DNA from: Gautieria morchelliformis
Lineage: Eukaryota > Basidiomycota > Agaricomycetes > Gomphales > Gomphaceae
Reading direction: 5' to 3'
Length of the DNA: 64,000 nucleotides
Assembly (NCBI GenBank): GCA_015179125.1
Contig: WHVA01000030.1
Coordinates: 372,001-436,000 of the forward strand
The notes under the pieces were generated by a model, which was not told where the DNA came from, did no database searches, and saw only the letters and a list, made by a program, of their open reading frames with translations. The translations under genes and the position numbers were made by a program. This document shows positions 35,284-46,345 of this stretch, in pieces. Each line of letters starts with the position of its first letter. Position 1 is the stretch's first letter.

Positions 35284-36413
35284 GCAGCGGCAACGGCAAG
35301 CACTACCTGGCTTACAGGGAGCAAGCCGTTGGCGCAGACGGGCCTGACCAGGCCCAACCTGTTCGCGAGAAGTGGAGTGGTGCAGCGGCCACCGCTCCCA
35401 TGCCCAGCACAAGCTGGACGCCCGCCTGAGACTAAACAGCCTCAAGCATCAGGATCATCCCAGTGACCTTCCCCACCAGCGAAAGCGTTGGGCCGGCCTA
35501 ATGATTGGCCCAGCGGCAACCAAAGCAGTACCACGTGCTTTGAATGCCGCCAACCTGGCCACAAGAAAGCGGAGTGCCCCCGGCTTAGGTCCGGTATCAG
35601 GACAGCAGCCGCGAGGCACGAAGAAGAGACCGAATATCCAGAGACGGATCTCAGTCAAAATTCTCTCCATCAAATTGATGAAGAGGGGAGGGTGATCCCC
35701 AACCCAATGACTCTCCGGACAACGGAGATGCGCCCGCTGAAGAGTGGGATCCTGAGCCATCCCAATATTACAAATGGGATGAGGAGGCGGAGGACATCAC
35801 CTACAGGTCCAGCATGATCAGATTCACGCCGGAAGACGACACGGCCATGAAAGTCATGGCGGCACGCACGTCGGTCACACCAGACAAGGCGGTCGAGCCG
35901 GTGTATCACCACTGAAGCAAGCATAGGACATGGCCAACGTGCCCATGCAGTGAGAACCGTACCCTGTCGGGGTACTGGGAAATAAATGGCATAAAAGCCC
36001 ACTGCCTGCTAGATAGTGGCAGCGAAGGGGTACTACTATCCCCTGAATTCATGCGAGCTACAGGGATGAAGACATTCTCCCTGGAACAGCCAATCGCGCT
36101 GCAGCTCGCCTGCATAGGCAGCCGTTCCACGATCAACTATGGAATGAACACGACCATTAAATTTGGTCATGAAACATATGATGAATATTTTGACGTGGCG
36201 AATGTCGAATATTACGACGTGATCTTAGGGACACCGTTCCTAAGAATATTTGGCATAACCCTGGACTTCTCGAGCCCAGGGACGATCCGCAAGGGGAACG
36301 AAGTGATCCCCATGGGCAAGGTCTTGTTTGACGATGATGGATTGACGAACGAGGACAAGGGGCCATGGGTGAGCAGGATCACCCGGGCGCCGAAGCCTAG
36401 CCTGGCTCATTGA
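35284..36413 (+). pseudogene. Nucleocapsid zinc knuckle and aspartic protease of Gypsy A
   Basis: A CCHC knuckle CFECRQPGHKKAEC lies at about 35530-35575. The retropepsin-like protease follows near 35985-36260 with AHCLLDSGSEGVLLSPEF as the active-site DSG motif and YYDVILGTPFLRIFGITLDF as the C-terminal flap/helix signature. The frame is broken at least once between the two. Confidence 0.78.
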
Positions 36414-36560
36414 AGCCAGGAGGACGAGTCGCGGGACGACTTGTCCTTGAGCTCGCCCTACAATCGTAGGGAGAGGCGCTCTCACCTAACGGTGAAAGCG
36501 ATAGGGAAAAGGAAAGTGGTTCCATGCGCTGCAGAACCTAATAGACGCACATAGCGCCTA

Positions 36561-39500
36561 ATGGCTTCTAAGCCAACCACCACCACCATCATCCTCACGG
36601 ATGATGACCTTCCTCACCTCCACGAGGAATGGATGGAACAGATCACTGACCTAGTCAGTGGAATTCCATTAGAACTCCTGCCACTACGGGAGATCAACCA
36701 TGAGATCAACCTCATTGATCCCAACAAACACATTCGGTATTGACTACTGAAGTGCCCCAAACATTTCCGAGAGGAACTGTCGGCTAAGATAGAACGATAC
36801 ACCACTGCAAAGTGGTGGATTCCGGCAGTCGCGCAGCAGGCCGTGCCCATGCTGGGTGTGCCGAAAAAGAATGGTACATTATGAACCGTCTTCAATCTGC
36901 GCCAGCAGAATGAGAACACGGTGAAGGACATCACGCCCTTCCCGGATCAAGATATCATATGCAGCGACATGGCTCGCTGTCGGTATCGAACAAAACTCGA
37001 TATGTTGGAAGCATATGAGCAGATCCAGATTCATCCGGATGACGTAGCAAAGACCGCCTTTGCCACGATCCTTGGCACGTTTAGGAGCCAAGTGATACAG
37101 ATGGGAGACTGCAACGCCCCATCAACGTTCCAACGGCTGATGACAGCCATTTTCCGCGACTGCATCGGTCGCTTCGTCCATGTATACATGGACGACATCT
37201 TCATTTTTTCGCTCTCGATACAAGAGCATGAAGAGCACCTCTACATTGTCTTTGACAGACTGAGGAAGAACCACCTGTTTCTGAGCAAGAAAAAGGTTGA
37301 CCTCTATTCCATCCGAGTGGAATGTCTCGGCCACATCATCGATGGCTGAGGAGTACATGCCGACGAGGATAAGATGCAACACATCCGCGAGTGGCGTAGG
37401 CCGCGGACATTCAACGATGTCCAGCGTTTCCTCGGGCTAGTACTATACCTGGCACATTACATGCCAGATGTTAGTGCATATACCACCCCACTATTGGGCT
37501 GTGCGCGTAACAATCATCCATTCGAATGGACCCCGCTACTGGACAAATACTGGCAAAGCATTAAGGCATTGGCCTGTAAGGCCCCGATCCTGCGTCCAAT
37601 AGACACAAGGTGCCCAGAGCCGATCTCGGTGATCACCGACGGGTCAAAAGCCGGCGTTGTGCGGTCTACGGCCAAGGCCCTGACTGTAAAACCTGTCGGC
37701 CGGCCGGCTTCTTGTCAAAGAAGTTCAGTGTTGCTCAGCAACACTGCCAGACTCACGAGCACGAGACAATTGCGGTGCTCGAGGCTCTCATGAAATGCGA
37801 GGACAAGCTGCTGGGACGGAGGTTCACCCTCGTCACAGACCACAAAGGGCTCGAATACTTCGAGACCCAGAAGAGCCTGTCTGACCGCCAGGCCAGATGG
37901 TGGGAGTTTCTCTCACGGTTCAACTTCAACACCATCCATGTTGACGGTGTAGAGAACAAGGTAGCAGACTGCCTGTTGCGCTACTACGAGAGTGACACGA
38001 GTGATGACAATCACCTGGATCACGCCTTCGTGAACGCAGATGCACGTTTAGACCTGGATGGTGAGTTATTGCCCACCAACCGATATATCGAGCTGCGAGC
38101 AGCGGCGATGAGACGGTCTAAATGCCTCGTGGAGAAGACAGAGGTGAGAATAACGGAATCCGCTGCATTAAACGAGGGCTCACAAAAGCCTGCGAGTGTC
38201 GCCGCATCACGCGACGACGATGATGATGATGTCAGAGTCATCGCTGCAGGAAATGATGGTGCACCCCTGTGCCGGATCGTCGAGCAGGGCATAGACCTGT
38301 CCAAGGTCTTACGAGATGCATACCATAAGGACACCATGTTCACGAAGATCATGGCGCACCTGCACGTGCACCCGAGATTCGGGATCTGGGACGGGCTGAT
38401 CTGGACAAAGAACCAGCTCAGGAGAGATGTCATTTCTGTCCCCTGCTCTGTTCTTCAGGGGGGAAGGACGCTGATTGAAATCATCATCGATCAAGCACAT
38501 CAGATAGTCGGTCACTACGGCCATCTGAAGACTTTGAACTATGTTCGAAGGTCATATTGGTGGCCGGGCATGAGCCCAGACATAGAGTCATTCTGCACAT
38601 CGTGCGTGAAGTGCCAGATGATGAAAACTGGGCCACAACGGCCCAAAGGCCTACTACACAGCCTACCCATTCTGGATAAGCCGTGGCAGTCGATTGGCAT
38701 CGACTTCATGGGGCCCCTGCCCAAGTCCAATGACTGTGACTACCTGATGGTAGTCATCAACCGACTAACGTTGCTCGTACACCTCGTCCCAACAACGACG
38801 AGCGTGTCAGCCAAGGGAGTAGCCTGGCTGTTTCTGAAAGAGATCATTCGACTCCATGTGGTCCCCAACTCCATCGTCTCAGATAGAGACTCGAAGTTCA
38901 CGTCGATCTTTTGGCATGAACTACAGCGACTCATGGGGACTAAGCTCCTCATGTCAACTGCCTTCCATCCCCAAATGGATGGAGCGACCGAGCAGGCAAA
39001 CCGCTCAATAGGACAGATATTGCGTGCGGTCATCAGAGATGATCAGAAGGATTGGGCATTAAAATGCCTGATGGTTGAGGTCGCCCTCAACAGCAATGTC
39101 AGCATGACCACAGGGTTCGCGCCCTTCGAGCTGAACCATGGCTATATGCCGCAGATAGATCTCCCCATAGCCGTGGACACCCTGTTCAAAGGGGTATCCC
39201 GGTTCGCACATCAGGCAAAATGGAACCTGATGGCGGCACACGATGCAATCATAGAGCATCGAGTGACGCAAACGTTTCATGCAAACAAGAAATGTATGGC
39301 GAGCGACAGGTACGCGGCTAACGACCCTACCTCTTGACCCAGAGCCTAACTCTCCCGAAAGGAAGAGCCAGAAAACTAGTCCCACGGTACATTGGACCAT
39401 ACCACATTGTCGAGGCTCACAATGACGTCTCGACGGTGACCCTTGAACTTCCTGATGAGCTGAAAAGCCGTCATATTTCACCGGTCTTTCATTCAAGCCT

Positions 39501-39700
39501 CGTACGATGATATGAGGCTAACAACGATGAATTATTCCCTTGTCGTGAGGCCAAGTCATTTTATGGCTTTGGAGCGAATGACGACGAGGAGTGGCTTGTC
39601 AACGAGATTATCACACATCGATGGATAAACTCGACGGACCTGGAGTTCCAGATCCGCTGGACCCTAGGTGACGTGACATGGGAACCCTTGAAGCCCTAGA
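36561..39700 (+). pseudogene. Pol of Gypsy A: reverse transcriptase, RNase H, integrase, chromodomain
   Basis: RT begins with HLHEEWMEQITDLVSGIPLE and AKWWIPAVAQQAVPMLGVPK and has the catalytic FVHVYMDDIFIFS at about 37190. RNase H contains the TDGSKAG, HEHETIAVLEALMKCEDKLL and TDHKGLEYF blocks. Integrase (to about 39330) has GHYGHLKTLNYVRRSYWWPG, an HHCC zinc site with SCVKCQMMK, and the core with IDFMGPLP, SDRDSKFTS and a glutamate after AFHPQMDGATEQAN. A chromodomain-like end reads EEWLVNEIITHRWINSTDLE. In-frame TGA stops occur at 36742-36744, about 36880 and about 37348, and a frameshift at about 37645. Copy B has sense codons at the corresponding positions. Confidence 0.85.
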
Positions 39701-41743
39701 TAGCTATCTAGAGCTTCGGGGGATGACAGGCACCCGCAAGGTCAAATTTCAGGACGAAGACATCGGCGACATGGCCTGGGGATGGCTCCCAAGAGGCATC
39801 GTGTGTGATGCACGGGAGGAACCCCTCCGGGACATCCATGACCTCAAGAAGAAGGAGGTCAATGATTTGGAACGCGCGGTCAGAGACCGCGACGATGCGC
39901 TTGAAGCCAAGCATGCCAAAATAAAAGAACTTGAGCAGGGGCACCCCTGGAACCACTCTTCCTTTTTTCAGCACCCCCTGTACACTCACCTACCAATCAT
40001 CTTTTTACCTCATAAAATGTAGAATGTTTGCAAGCATTGTACCATATCATAAGGTCTTCTGTTGCAATTTGTCATTCTATTATTCTGTTATAGCATCCAT
40101 GCTATGCTATATTAAGATGTTTAATTTCAAGGATATATGGTATGTTAAAATAGTTTGATTTCAACTGGATATATTTTTGTAGTAAATTTATTAATATTCT
40201 ATATGTATTTGGAATGTAGCAGCTGAGCGCAGCCCAGCTCCAGCTCATGTTCGCCCACGCATCCTCAAAAAGGCCGCGCCATGACCCGGCCACGGACCCA
40301 GTGGCCGGGCCATCATCACCTCGCACAACAGCACCCTTGCTGGCGCGGGCAACATTGGGGCTAGTATCCCGATTATCGGTGCTGACCCCGACGACGACGA
40401 TGACATAGGGGCAGAGCGCGCCTTCCGATGCTGTATATGGCATCCCAGAGGGATGGGAGTCCGACTCCTCCGTCTGGAAGACGTACCACCCGGAGAGGGC
40501 ACAGCGGCTGGCAGAGCATCCGAAAAAGAAATGCAAGAAATTGCATGGCACCCCCAACGCCATCAATGGGTTAGCCATTGCAAGGGAAAGCGCGATCAGC
40601 GCATATCTGGCGGTGTCACCATCACACATGATCAATGACCCTGCCCTACAACGGCAGGTAGCATTGGTCGAGGCCCAGTACATCGAGCCTCACATGGTCC
40701 TGCCACCACCAGCGGGGACAGTTCACCCTCCCTACCCGGGGGAGGGGATGATCATACCACTCAGAGACCCACCGATCTCCGAGACAGGCCTCCTACCACG
40801 ACCAGTAGGAAAGGCCCAGCAGCGTCATACTCAATGGTACGATGTCTGCCCGCTCGACGACCCCCACTTCGTCGAGCTTATAGCGTGGGCAAAAGAAACG
40901 CCGCAGCTTGCACGCACATGCGAGATGATCGGCGTATTCAAACGCTTTGAGCGCGAACAATGCGCTCGCAATCCCAAAAGGGATTGTCTCGTGATAGCGA
41001 GCGGTACCCCACATGACATCGCCGCCATCCTAAGGGGTTGGATACACAACCCCGAAGGAATCCCATCTGCCATCCATGATAACGTGGATGGAACCTTCAA
41101 CCTAGACGATATGGACATCTGGATGTGGTTGAAGGCCCTTGCGCCCCATGTTAAAGGGGTTGCATCACCTCTCAAGTCGAGACTTCTCGACTTGTTTGGC
41201 TCGACCGACCAATGGTCGAGCTTCGCCGATGCCAGGGAGTTCCTGACACCGCAGAGCACCAGCCTGTGGCTCTCCATCATGGGCCCATACTCCGTGAGGG
41301 GCCGAGCTGGCCCCGACATCCCGCTCGCCGAGATCGCGTGATGGCTGGCCCGCTACGCCAGGGTCACTCACGAGCAAGCAACGGGTATTGAACACTATGT
41401 TCAACGCAGTCTCACCGGCGTGGCATTTAGTGCCACCGCTCGGGAGGGCCAACAAAAGGTCCTCGAGATCAGCCACGTGAGGGCCGCGGTGCCGCGACCT
41501 CTCACCCACGCTCAGCTCAATCCGGAGCTGGCGCGCTTCTGGCCTCCTCCCCAGACTGAGGATCCGGCCATCGAGGCTATGCTCCATGAGGATGCAGGCC
41601 CCATCACCCACGCGGAAGCCACCGCTATTGGCGAGGCAGAACCGCCGCACCCAACCACTCCCACAGACATGGAGGTGCCCCCAGAAGAGTCATGTGCTCC
41701 ACGGCCCCGTACGACGACGATGTCATTGTATCGGAAACATTAG
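39678..41743 (+). pseudogene. Extra post-pol ORF of Gypsy A, disrupted
   Basis: A frame following the chromodomain encodes KVKFQDEDIGDMAWGWLPRG and a coiled coil (EVNDLERAVRDRDDALEAKH), is interrupted by a 279-bp insert, and resumes at about 40220. The longest intact part (40541-41341) includes NGLAIARESAISAYLAVSPS and DDMDIWMWLKALAPHVKGVA; a stop at 41341 precedes ARYARVTHEQATGIEHYVQR and RPLTHAQLNPELARFWPPP. The N-terminal roughly 120 residues seen in copy B are deleted, so the ORF runs directly out of the pol end. I do not recognise a domain. Confidence 0.7.
39939..40217. mobile_element. 279-bp insertion in the extra ORF of Gypsy A
   Basis: AGCAG at 39934-39938 is repeated at 40218-40222, and copy B is continuous across this point, so the intervening sequence is an insert. 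It starts GGGCACCCCTGG and ends TTTGGAATGT without clear inverted repeats. The class is unknown. Confidence 0.55.
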
Positions 41744-41757
41744 AGGACTCCATCATG

Positions 41758-42323
41758 GGAGGATGTTCACATTGACAACAATGTATATTCTTCTAGGATA
41801 TATTAGATATCTTTTAAAATATCAACCCTAACTGAATTCATAGTCCATCATTTTGAGCAACTTGTATATTGTGGACATCCTAAATTTTTTTGAATGTTCT
41901 GATATTTTAAAAATATGGTTGTATGTGCTAAAGCATTGTGTGTATTGATATAACAGAGCAATTTCAGAGAGGATGTGGATGACTATATATTAAAAGGATA
42001 TATGAAACATGTTAGATGTACAATCACAGAATATAGAAGCAAGTATGGACAATACCTGTAGTATATTATTATATATGGTTGAGAGATCTGATTAGAAGGT
42101 ATATTTACAATAATATGCATGTATAGTACAAAGATATGTAACTATTGATGTTTAGACAATGGGGTATACACCCTTTCCTGTGGGAGCTGCAGACTGTGAG
42201 AAAGAACTTTGGGGCTAGGATTAAGCATGCCTTACAGGTGCTGGCAACTGCCTCAATTTTGATATATTTTATGAAATATAGATGAGCTAAGCTATATATA
42301 TATGACATTTATAAACATCCTCC
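41758..42323. mobile_element. 566-bp AT-rich inverted-repeat element with ATG target duplication
   Basis: The ends are GGAGGATGTT and its inverse AACATCCTCC. ATG flanks it on both sides (41755-41757 and 42324-42326), and copy B has the empty site (CCATTATGGATGACC). It has no coding capacity. The 3-bp duplication suggests a DDE DNA transposon, class unknown. Confidence 0.65.
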
Positions 42324-42369
42324 ATGGATGACCTCTATGAGTCGTAGTTGGTCCCCTATAGTTGTCTAT

Positions 42370-42584
42370 TGTAAAGGATGTCGATCTTAGAACCTTGTAT
42401 CACAAGGGCACTACAGAACTTGACCAATGAGTGGTATTCTGAATGCTACATAGTGACAGGTAAGAGTAAGATGTGATGGGGACCGCTCGCCGGTTCCCAC
42501 ACATAAACTATACAGTGGGTCCCTAAGGGCCCCACTGGGATTATGTAATAACTATTGTACATGTAGATACATAGGTTATTTACA
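42370..42584 (-). repeat. 3' LTR of Gypsy B
   Basis: A 215-bp LTR of the same type as the A LTRs, read on the minus strand from TGTAAATAACC to CCTTTACA. Confidence 0.82.
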
Positions 42585-42617
42585 CCCTCCCCCTCTATAG
42601 ACAACTATAGGGGTCAA

Positions 42618-44706
42618 CTACAACTCATAGAGGTCATCCATAATGGAGTCCTCTAGAGTAGCCGATATGATGACGTCGTCGTCGTACGGGGCCAGTGGAG
42701 CACGTGACTCCTCCGGGGGCACCTCCGCGTCATCGGTGGTGATTGGGTGAGGCTGGTAGGCCTCACCACTAGCGGCGGTATCTGCTTGGGTGATGAGGCC
42801 AGCGTCCTCGCGGAGCATGGCCTCAACGGGCAGGTCCTCAGTCTGGGGAGGGGGCCGGAAGTGTGCCAGCTCTTGGTCGAGCTGAGCATGAGTGAGGGTC
42901 GCGGCACCGCGGCCCTCACATGGCTGGTCTCGAGGACCTTTTGTTGGCCCTGGCGGGCGGCGGTACTGAATGCCGCACCGCTGATGCTGCGTTGAACATA
43001 GTGTTCAATGCGTGCCACTCGCTCGCGAGTGACCCCCCGCGTAGCAGGCCAACCATCTCATGATCTCGGCGAGGGGGATGTCGGGGCCGGCTTGGCCCTC
43101 CACAGGGAATGGGCCCGTGATTGAGAGCCGCAGGGTGGTGCTCTGAGGTGTCAGCACCTCCCTGGCGTCGACGAGGCTCGACCATCGGTCTGTTGAGCCG
43201 AATAGGTCGAGTAGCCTCGCCCTGAGAGGTGATGCGACCCCTTTGACCTGGGGTGCCAGGGCCTTCAACCACATCCAGACGTCCATGTCGTCTAGGTTGA
43301 AGGTGCCATCCGTGTTGTCACGGATGGCTGATGGGATTCCTTCAGGGTTGTGTATCCAACCCTTCAGGATGGCCGCGATATCGTGCGGGGTACCGCCCGC
43401 TATCACGAGACAATCCCTTTTGGGATTGCAAGCCGTTGTTCGCGCTCGATGCGTTTAAATACGCCAATCATCTCGCATGTACACGTGAGCTGTGGCGTCT
43501 CTTTTGCCCGCGCTAAGAGTTCGACGAAGCGTGGTTCGTCGAGCAGGCAGACGTCGTACCATTGAGTACGACACTGTTGGGCCTTCCCTACCAGCCGTGG
43601 TAGGAGGCCCGTCTCGGAGATCGGTGGATCTCCGAGTGGGATGAGTGTCCCCTCCCCTGGGTAGGGAGGGTGAACTGTCCCCGCCGGTGGAGGCAGGGCC
43701 ACACCACGCCCGATGTACTGGGCCTCGACCTGTGCTATCCGGGGTCGTTGACAGTGTGCGACGATGACACCGCTAGGTAAGCGCTAATCGCGCTTTCCCT
43801 TGCAATGGTTAGCCCATTGACGGTGTTGGGGGAGCCGCGCAATTTCTTGTGCTTTTTCTTTGGCTGCTCTGCCAGCCGCTGTGCCCTTTCCAGGTCGTAC
43901 GTCTTCCAGACGGATGAGTCTGACTTCCATCCTTCTGGGACGCTGTACGCAGAGTCGGAAGGTGTGCTATGCCCTTCCGTCATTGTTGTCGTCGGGGTCG
44001 GCGCCGACAATCGGGACACTAGTCCCGATGTTGCACGCACCGGCAGAGGCACCGTTGCGCGAAGTGATGATGGCCCGGCCACTGGGTCCGTGGCCGGGTC
44101 ATGTCGCAGCCTTTTTGAGGCAACGTGGGCCAGGGTAACCTGGAGCTGGGCTGTGCTCGGCTGTTGCTCCAGTTCCTTGATCTTGGCGTGCTCGGTTGCG
44201 AGCGCGTCGTCGCGGTCTTCGACCGCACGTTCCAACTCCTTGACCTCTTCTTTGAGGTTGTGGATGTCCTGGAGGAGCTCTTCTCGCGCGTCACGCGCGA
44301 TGCCCCTTGGGAGCCATCCCCAGGCTGCATCGACGGCGTCACCGATGTCTTCATCCTGCAATTTGACCTTGCGGGTGCCTGTCGCGGCCCTTAAGTGCGC
44401 GGCGTAGTCTGCGCACGTTGCGCAATCGTCCGGGTGGATGATGGCGAGGGTGTCCTCCCATCCCACGATCATCCAGTGCTCCTGGTCTACTGGAGCACGG
44501 AGAATATCCGCGGCCCCCTGTCTCGGGGCCGTTGCTCGCGTTGTGGACGTTGACGGATCAATGTCCATCCCATCTTTGGGGGGCATCATCTTCGTGGGGA
44601 TGATGGTGGTTAGCTTCCAAGAAGCGATGCGCCCTCGGAAAGATCCGAGGTGGAAATTTAACCACGCCGTGGCCGGCGTGTCACGTGGTCTGCATGTGAC
44701 AGACAC
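42618..44706 (-). pseudogene. Extra post-pol ORF of Gypsy B
   Basis: The longest intact stretch runs 44706-43735. The likely start is MMPPKDGMDIDPSTSTTRAT near 44589. It contains MIVGWEDTLAIIHPDDCATC, AAWGWLPRGIARDAREEL, a coiled coil NLKEEVKELERAVEDRDDAL, and a disordered middle ending KKKHKKLRGSPNTVNG. After a stop/frameshift the frame continues through ALPPPAGTVHPPYPGEGTLI, DDMDVWMWLKALAPQVKGVA and HYVQRSISGAAFSTAARQGQ. Together it would be about 690 residues. Its position after integrase/chromodomain and before the LTR, and its presence in copy A, make it a true component of this family. No zinc finger, protease, polymerase or clear membrane segment is visible, so its job is unknown. Confidence 0.75.
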
Positions 44707-44739
44707 GTCTAGCGGTGTCTGGGGAGATCGCGTGGCTTG

Positions 44740-46160
44740 CTCACCCCCCGAAGCTCTAGATAGCTATCTAGGGCTTCAAGATCCTTGCAGGACGACATGG
44801 GTTCCCATGTCACGTCGCCTAGGGTCCGTCGAGTTTATCCATCGATGTGCGATAATCTCGTCGACAAGCCACTCCTCATTGTCATTCGCTCCAAAGTCAT
44901 AAAATGACTTGGCCTCACGACGAGGGAACAATTTGTTGTTGTTGGCCTCGTATCACCGTACGAGGCTTGAATGGAAGACTGGTGAAATGCGATGGCTTTT
45001 CAGCTCGTCAGGAAGATCAAGGGTCACCGTCAAGGCGTCGTTGTGAGCCTCGACAACGCGGTACGGTCCGATGTACCGCGGGACTAGTTTTCTGGCTCTT
45101 CCTTTCGGGAGAGTTAGGTTTTGTGTCGAAAGGTAGACGCGGTTGTTGGCCGCGTACCTGTCGCTCGCCATACGTTTCTTATTTGCATGAAACATTTGCA
45201 TCACTCAATGCTCTATGATTGCATCGTGTGCCGCCATCAGGTTCCATTTTGCCTGATGTGCGAACTGGGCTACCCCCTTGAACGGGGTGTCCATGGCCAT
45301 GGGGAGGTCTATCTGCGGCATATAGCTGTGGTTCAGCTCGAAAGGTGCGAACCCTGTGGTCACACTGACGTTGCTGTTTAGGGCAACCTGAACCATTGGG
45401 CATTTCAATGCCCAATCCTTCTGATCATCTCTGACGACCGCACGTAATATCTGGCCGATCGAGCGGTTTGCCCGCTTGGTGGCTCCATCCGTTTGGGGAT
45501 GGAAGGCAGTTGACATGAGGAGCTTAGTGCCCATGAGTCGCTGTAGTTCACACCAGAATATCGACGTGAACTTCGAGTCTCTGTCCGAGACGATGGAGTC
45601 GCGAACTCCGTGGAGTTGAATGACCTCCAGAAACAGCCAGGCTACTCCCTTGGCTGACACGCTCATCGTGGTTGGTACAAGGTGTACGAGCAATGTTAGT
45701 CAGTTGATGACTACCATCAGGTAGTCACAGTCATTGGATTTGGGCAGGGGACACATGAAGTCGATGCCAATCGACTGCCACGGCCTATCTGGAATGGGTA
45801 GGCTGTGTAGTAGGCCTTTGGGCCGTTGTGGTCCGGTTTTCGTCATCTGACACCTCACGCACGATTTGCAGAACGCTTCTATGTCTGGGCTCATGCCCGG
45901 CCACCAATATGATCTTTGAACGTAGTTCGAAGTCTTCAGATGGCCGTAGTGGCCGACTATCTGATGTGCCCGATCGATGATGATTTCGATCAGCTTCCTC
46001 CCCCCTTGAAGAACAGAGCGGGGGACGGCGATGACGTCTCTTTTGATCTGGTTCTTAGTCCAGATCAGCCCGTCCCGGAGCCTGAATCTCGGGTGCGCGT
46101 CTGGGTGCGCCATGATCTTTGTGAGCATGGCATCCCTGTGGTACGCGTCTCATATGACCT
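44740..46160 (-). pseudogene. Integrase and chromodomain of Gypsy B
   Basis: Blocks match copy A: AHQIVGHYGHLKTSNYVQRS, SCVRCQMTKTGPQRPKGLLH, SIVSDRDSKFTSIFW, STAFHPQTDGATKRANRSIG and LPKGRARKLVPRYIGPYRVV, then EEWLVDEIIAHRWINSTDL. Stops lie near 45700 and 45205 and within the chromodomain; the latter has lost about ten residues of its middle. The core glutamate region reads ATKRAN instead of ATEQAN. Confidence 0.8.
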
Positions 46161-46345
46161 TAGACAGGTCTACGCCTTAATGCTTTGCCAGCATTTGTCT
46201 AGTAGTGGTGTCCATTCGAATGGATGGTTATTACGCGCACAGCCTGATAGTGGGGTGGTATATGCGCTAACATCTGGCATGTAGTGTGCCAGATACTGTA
46301 CCAGCCCAAGGAAACGCTGGATGTCGTTGAACGTCCGTGGCCTGC

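Noticed and set aside
33005-39500. Possible active Gypsy element
   Set aside because: Stops in RT, a frameshift before RNase H, broken gag and multiple insertions show it is dead.
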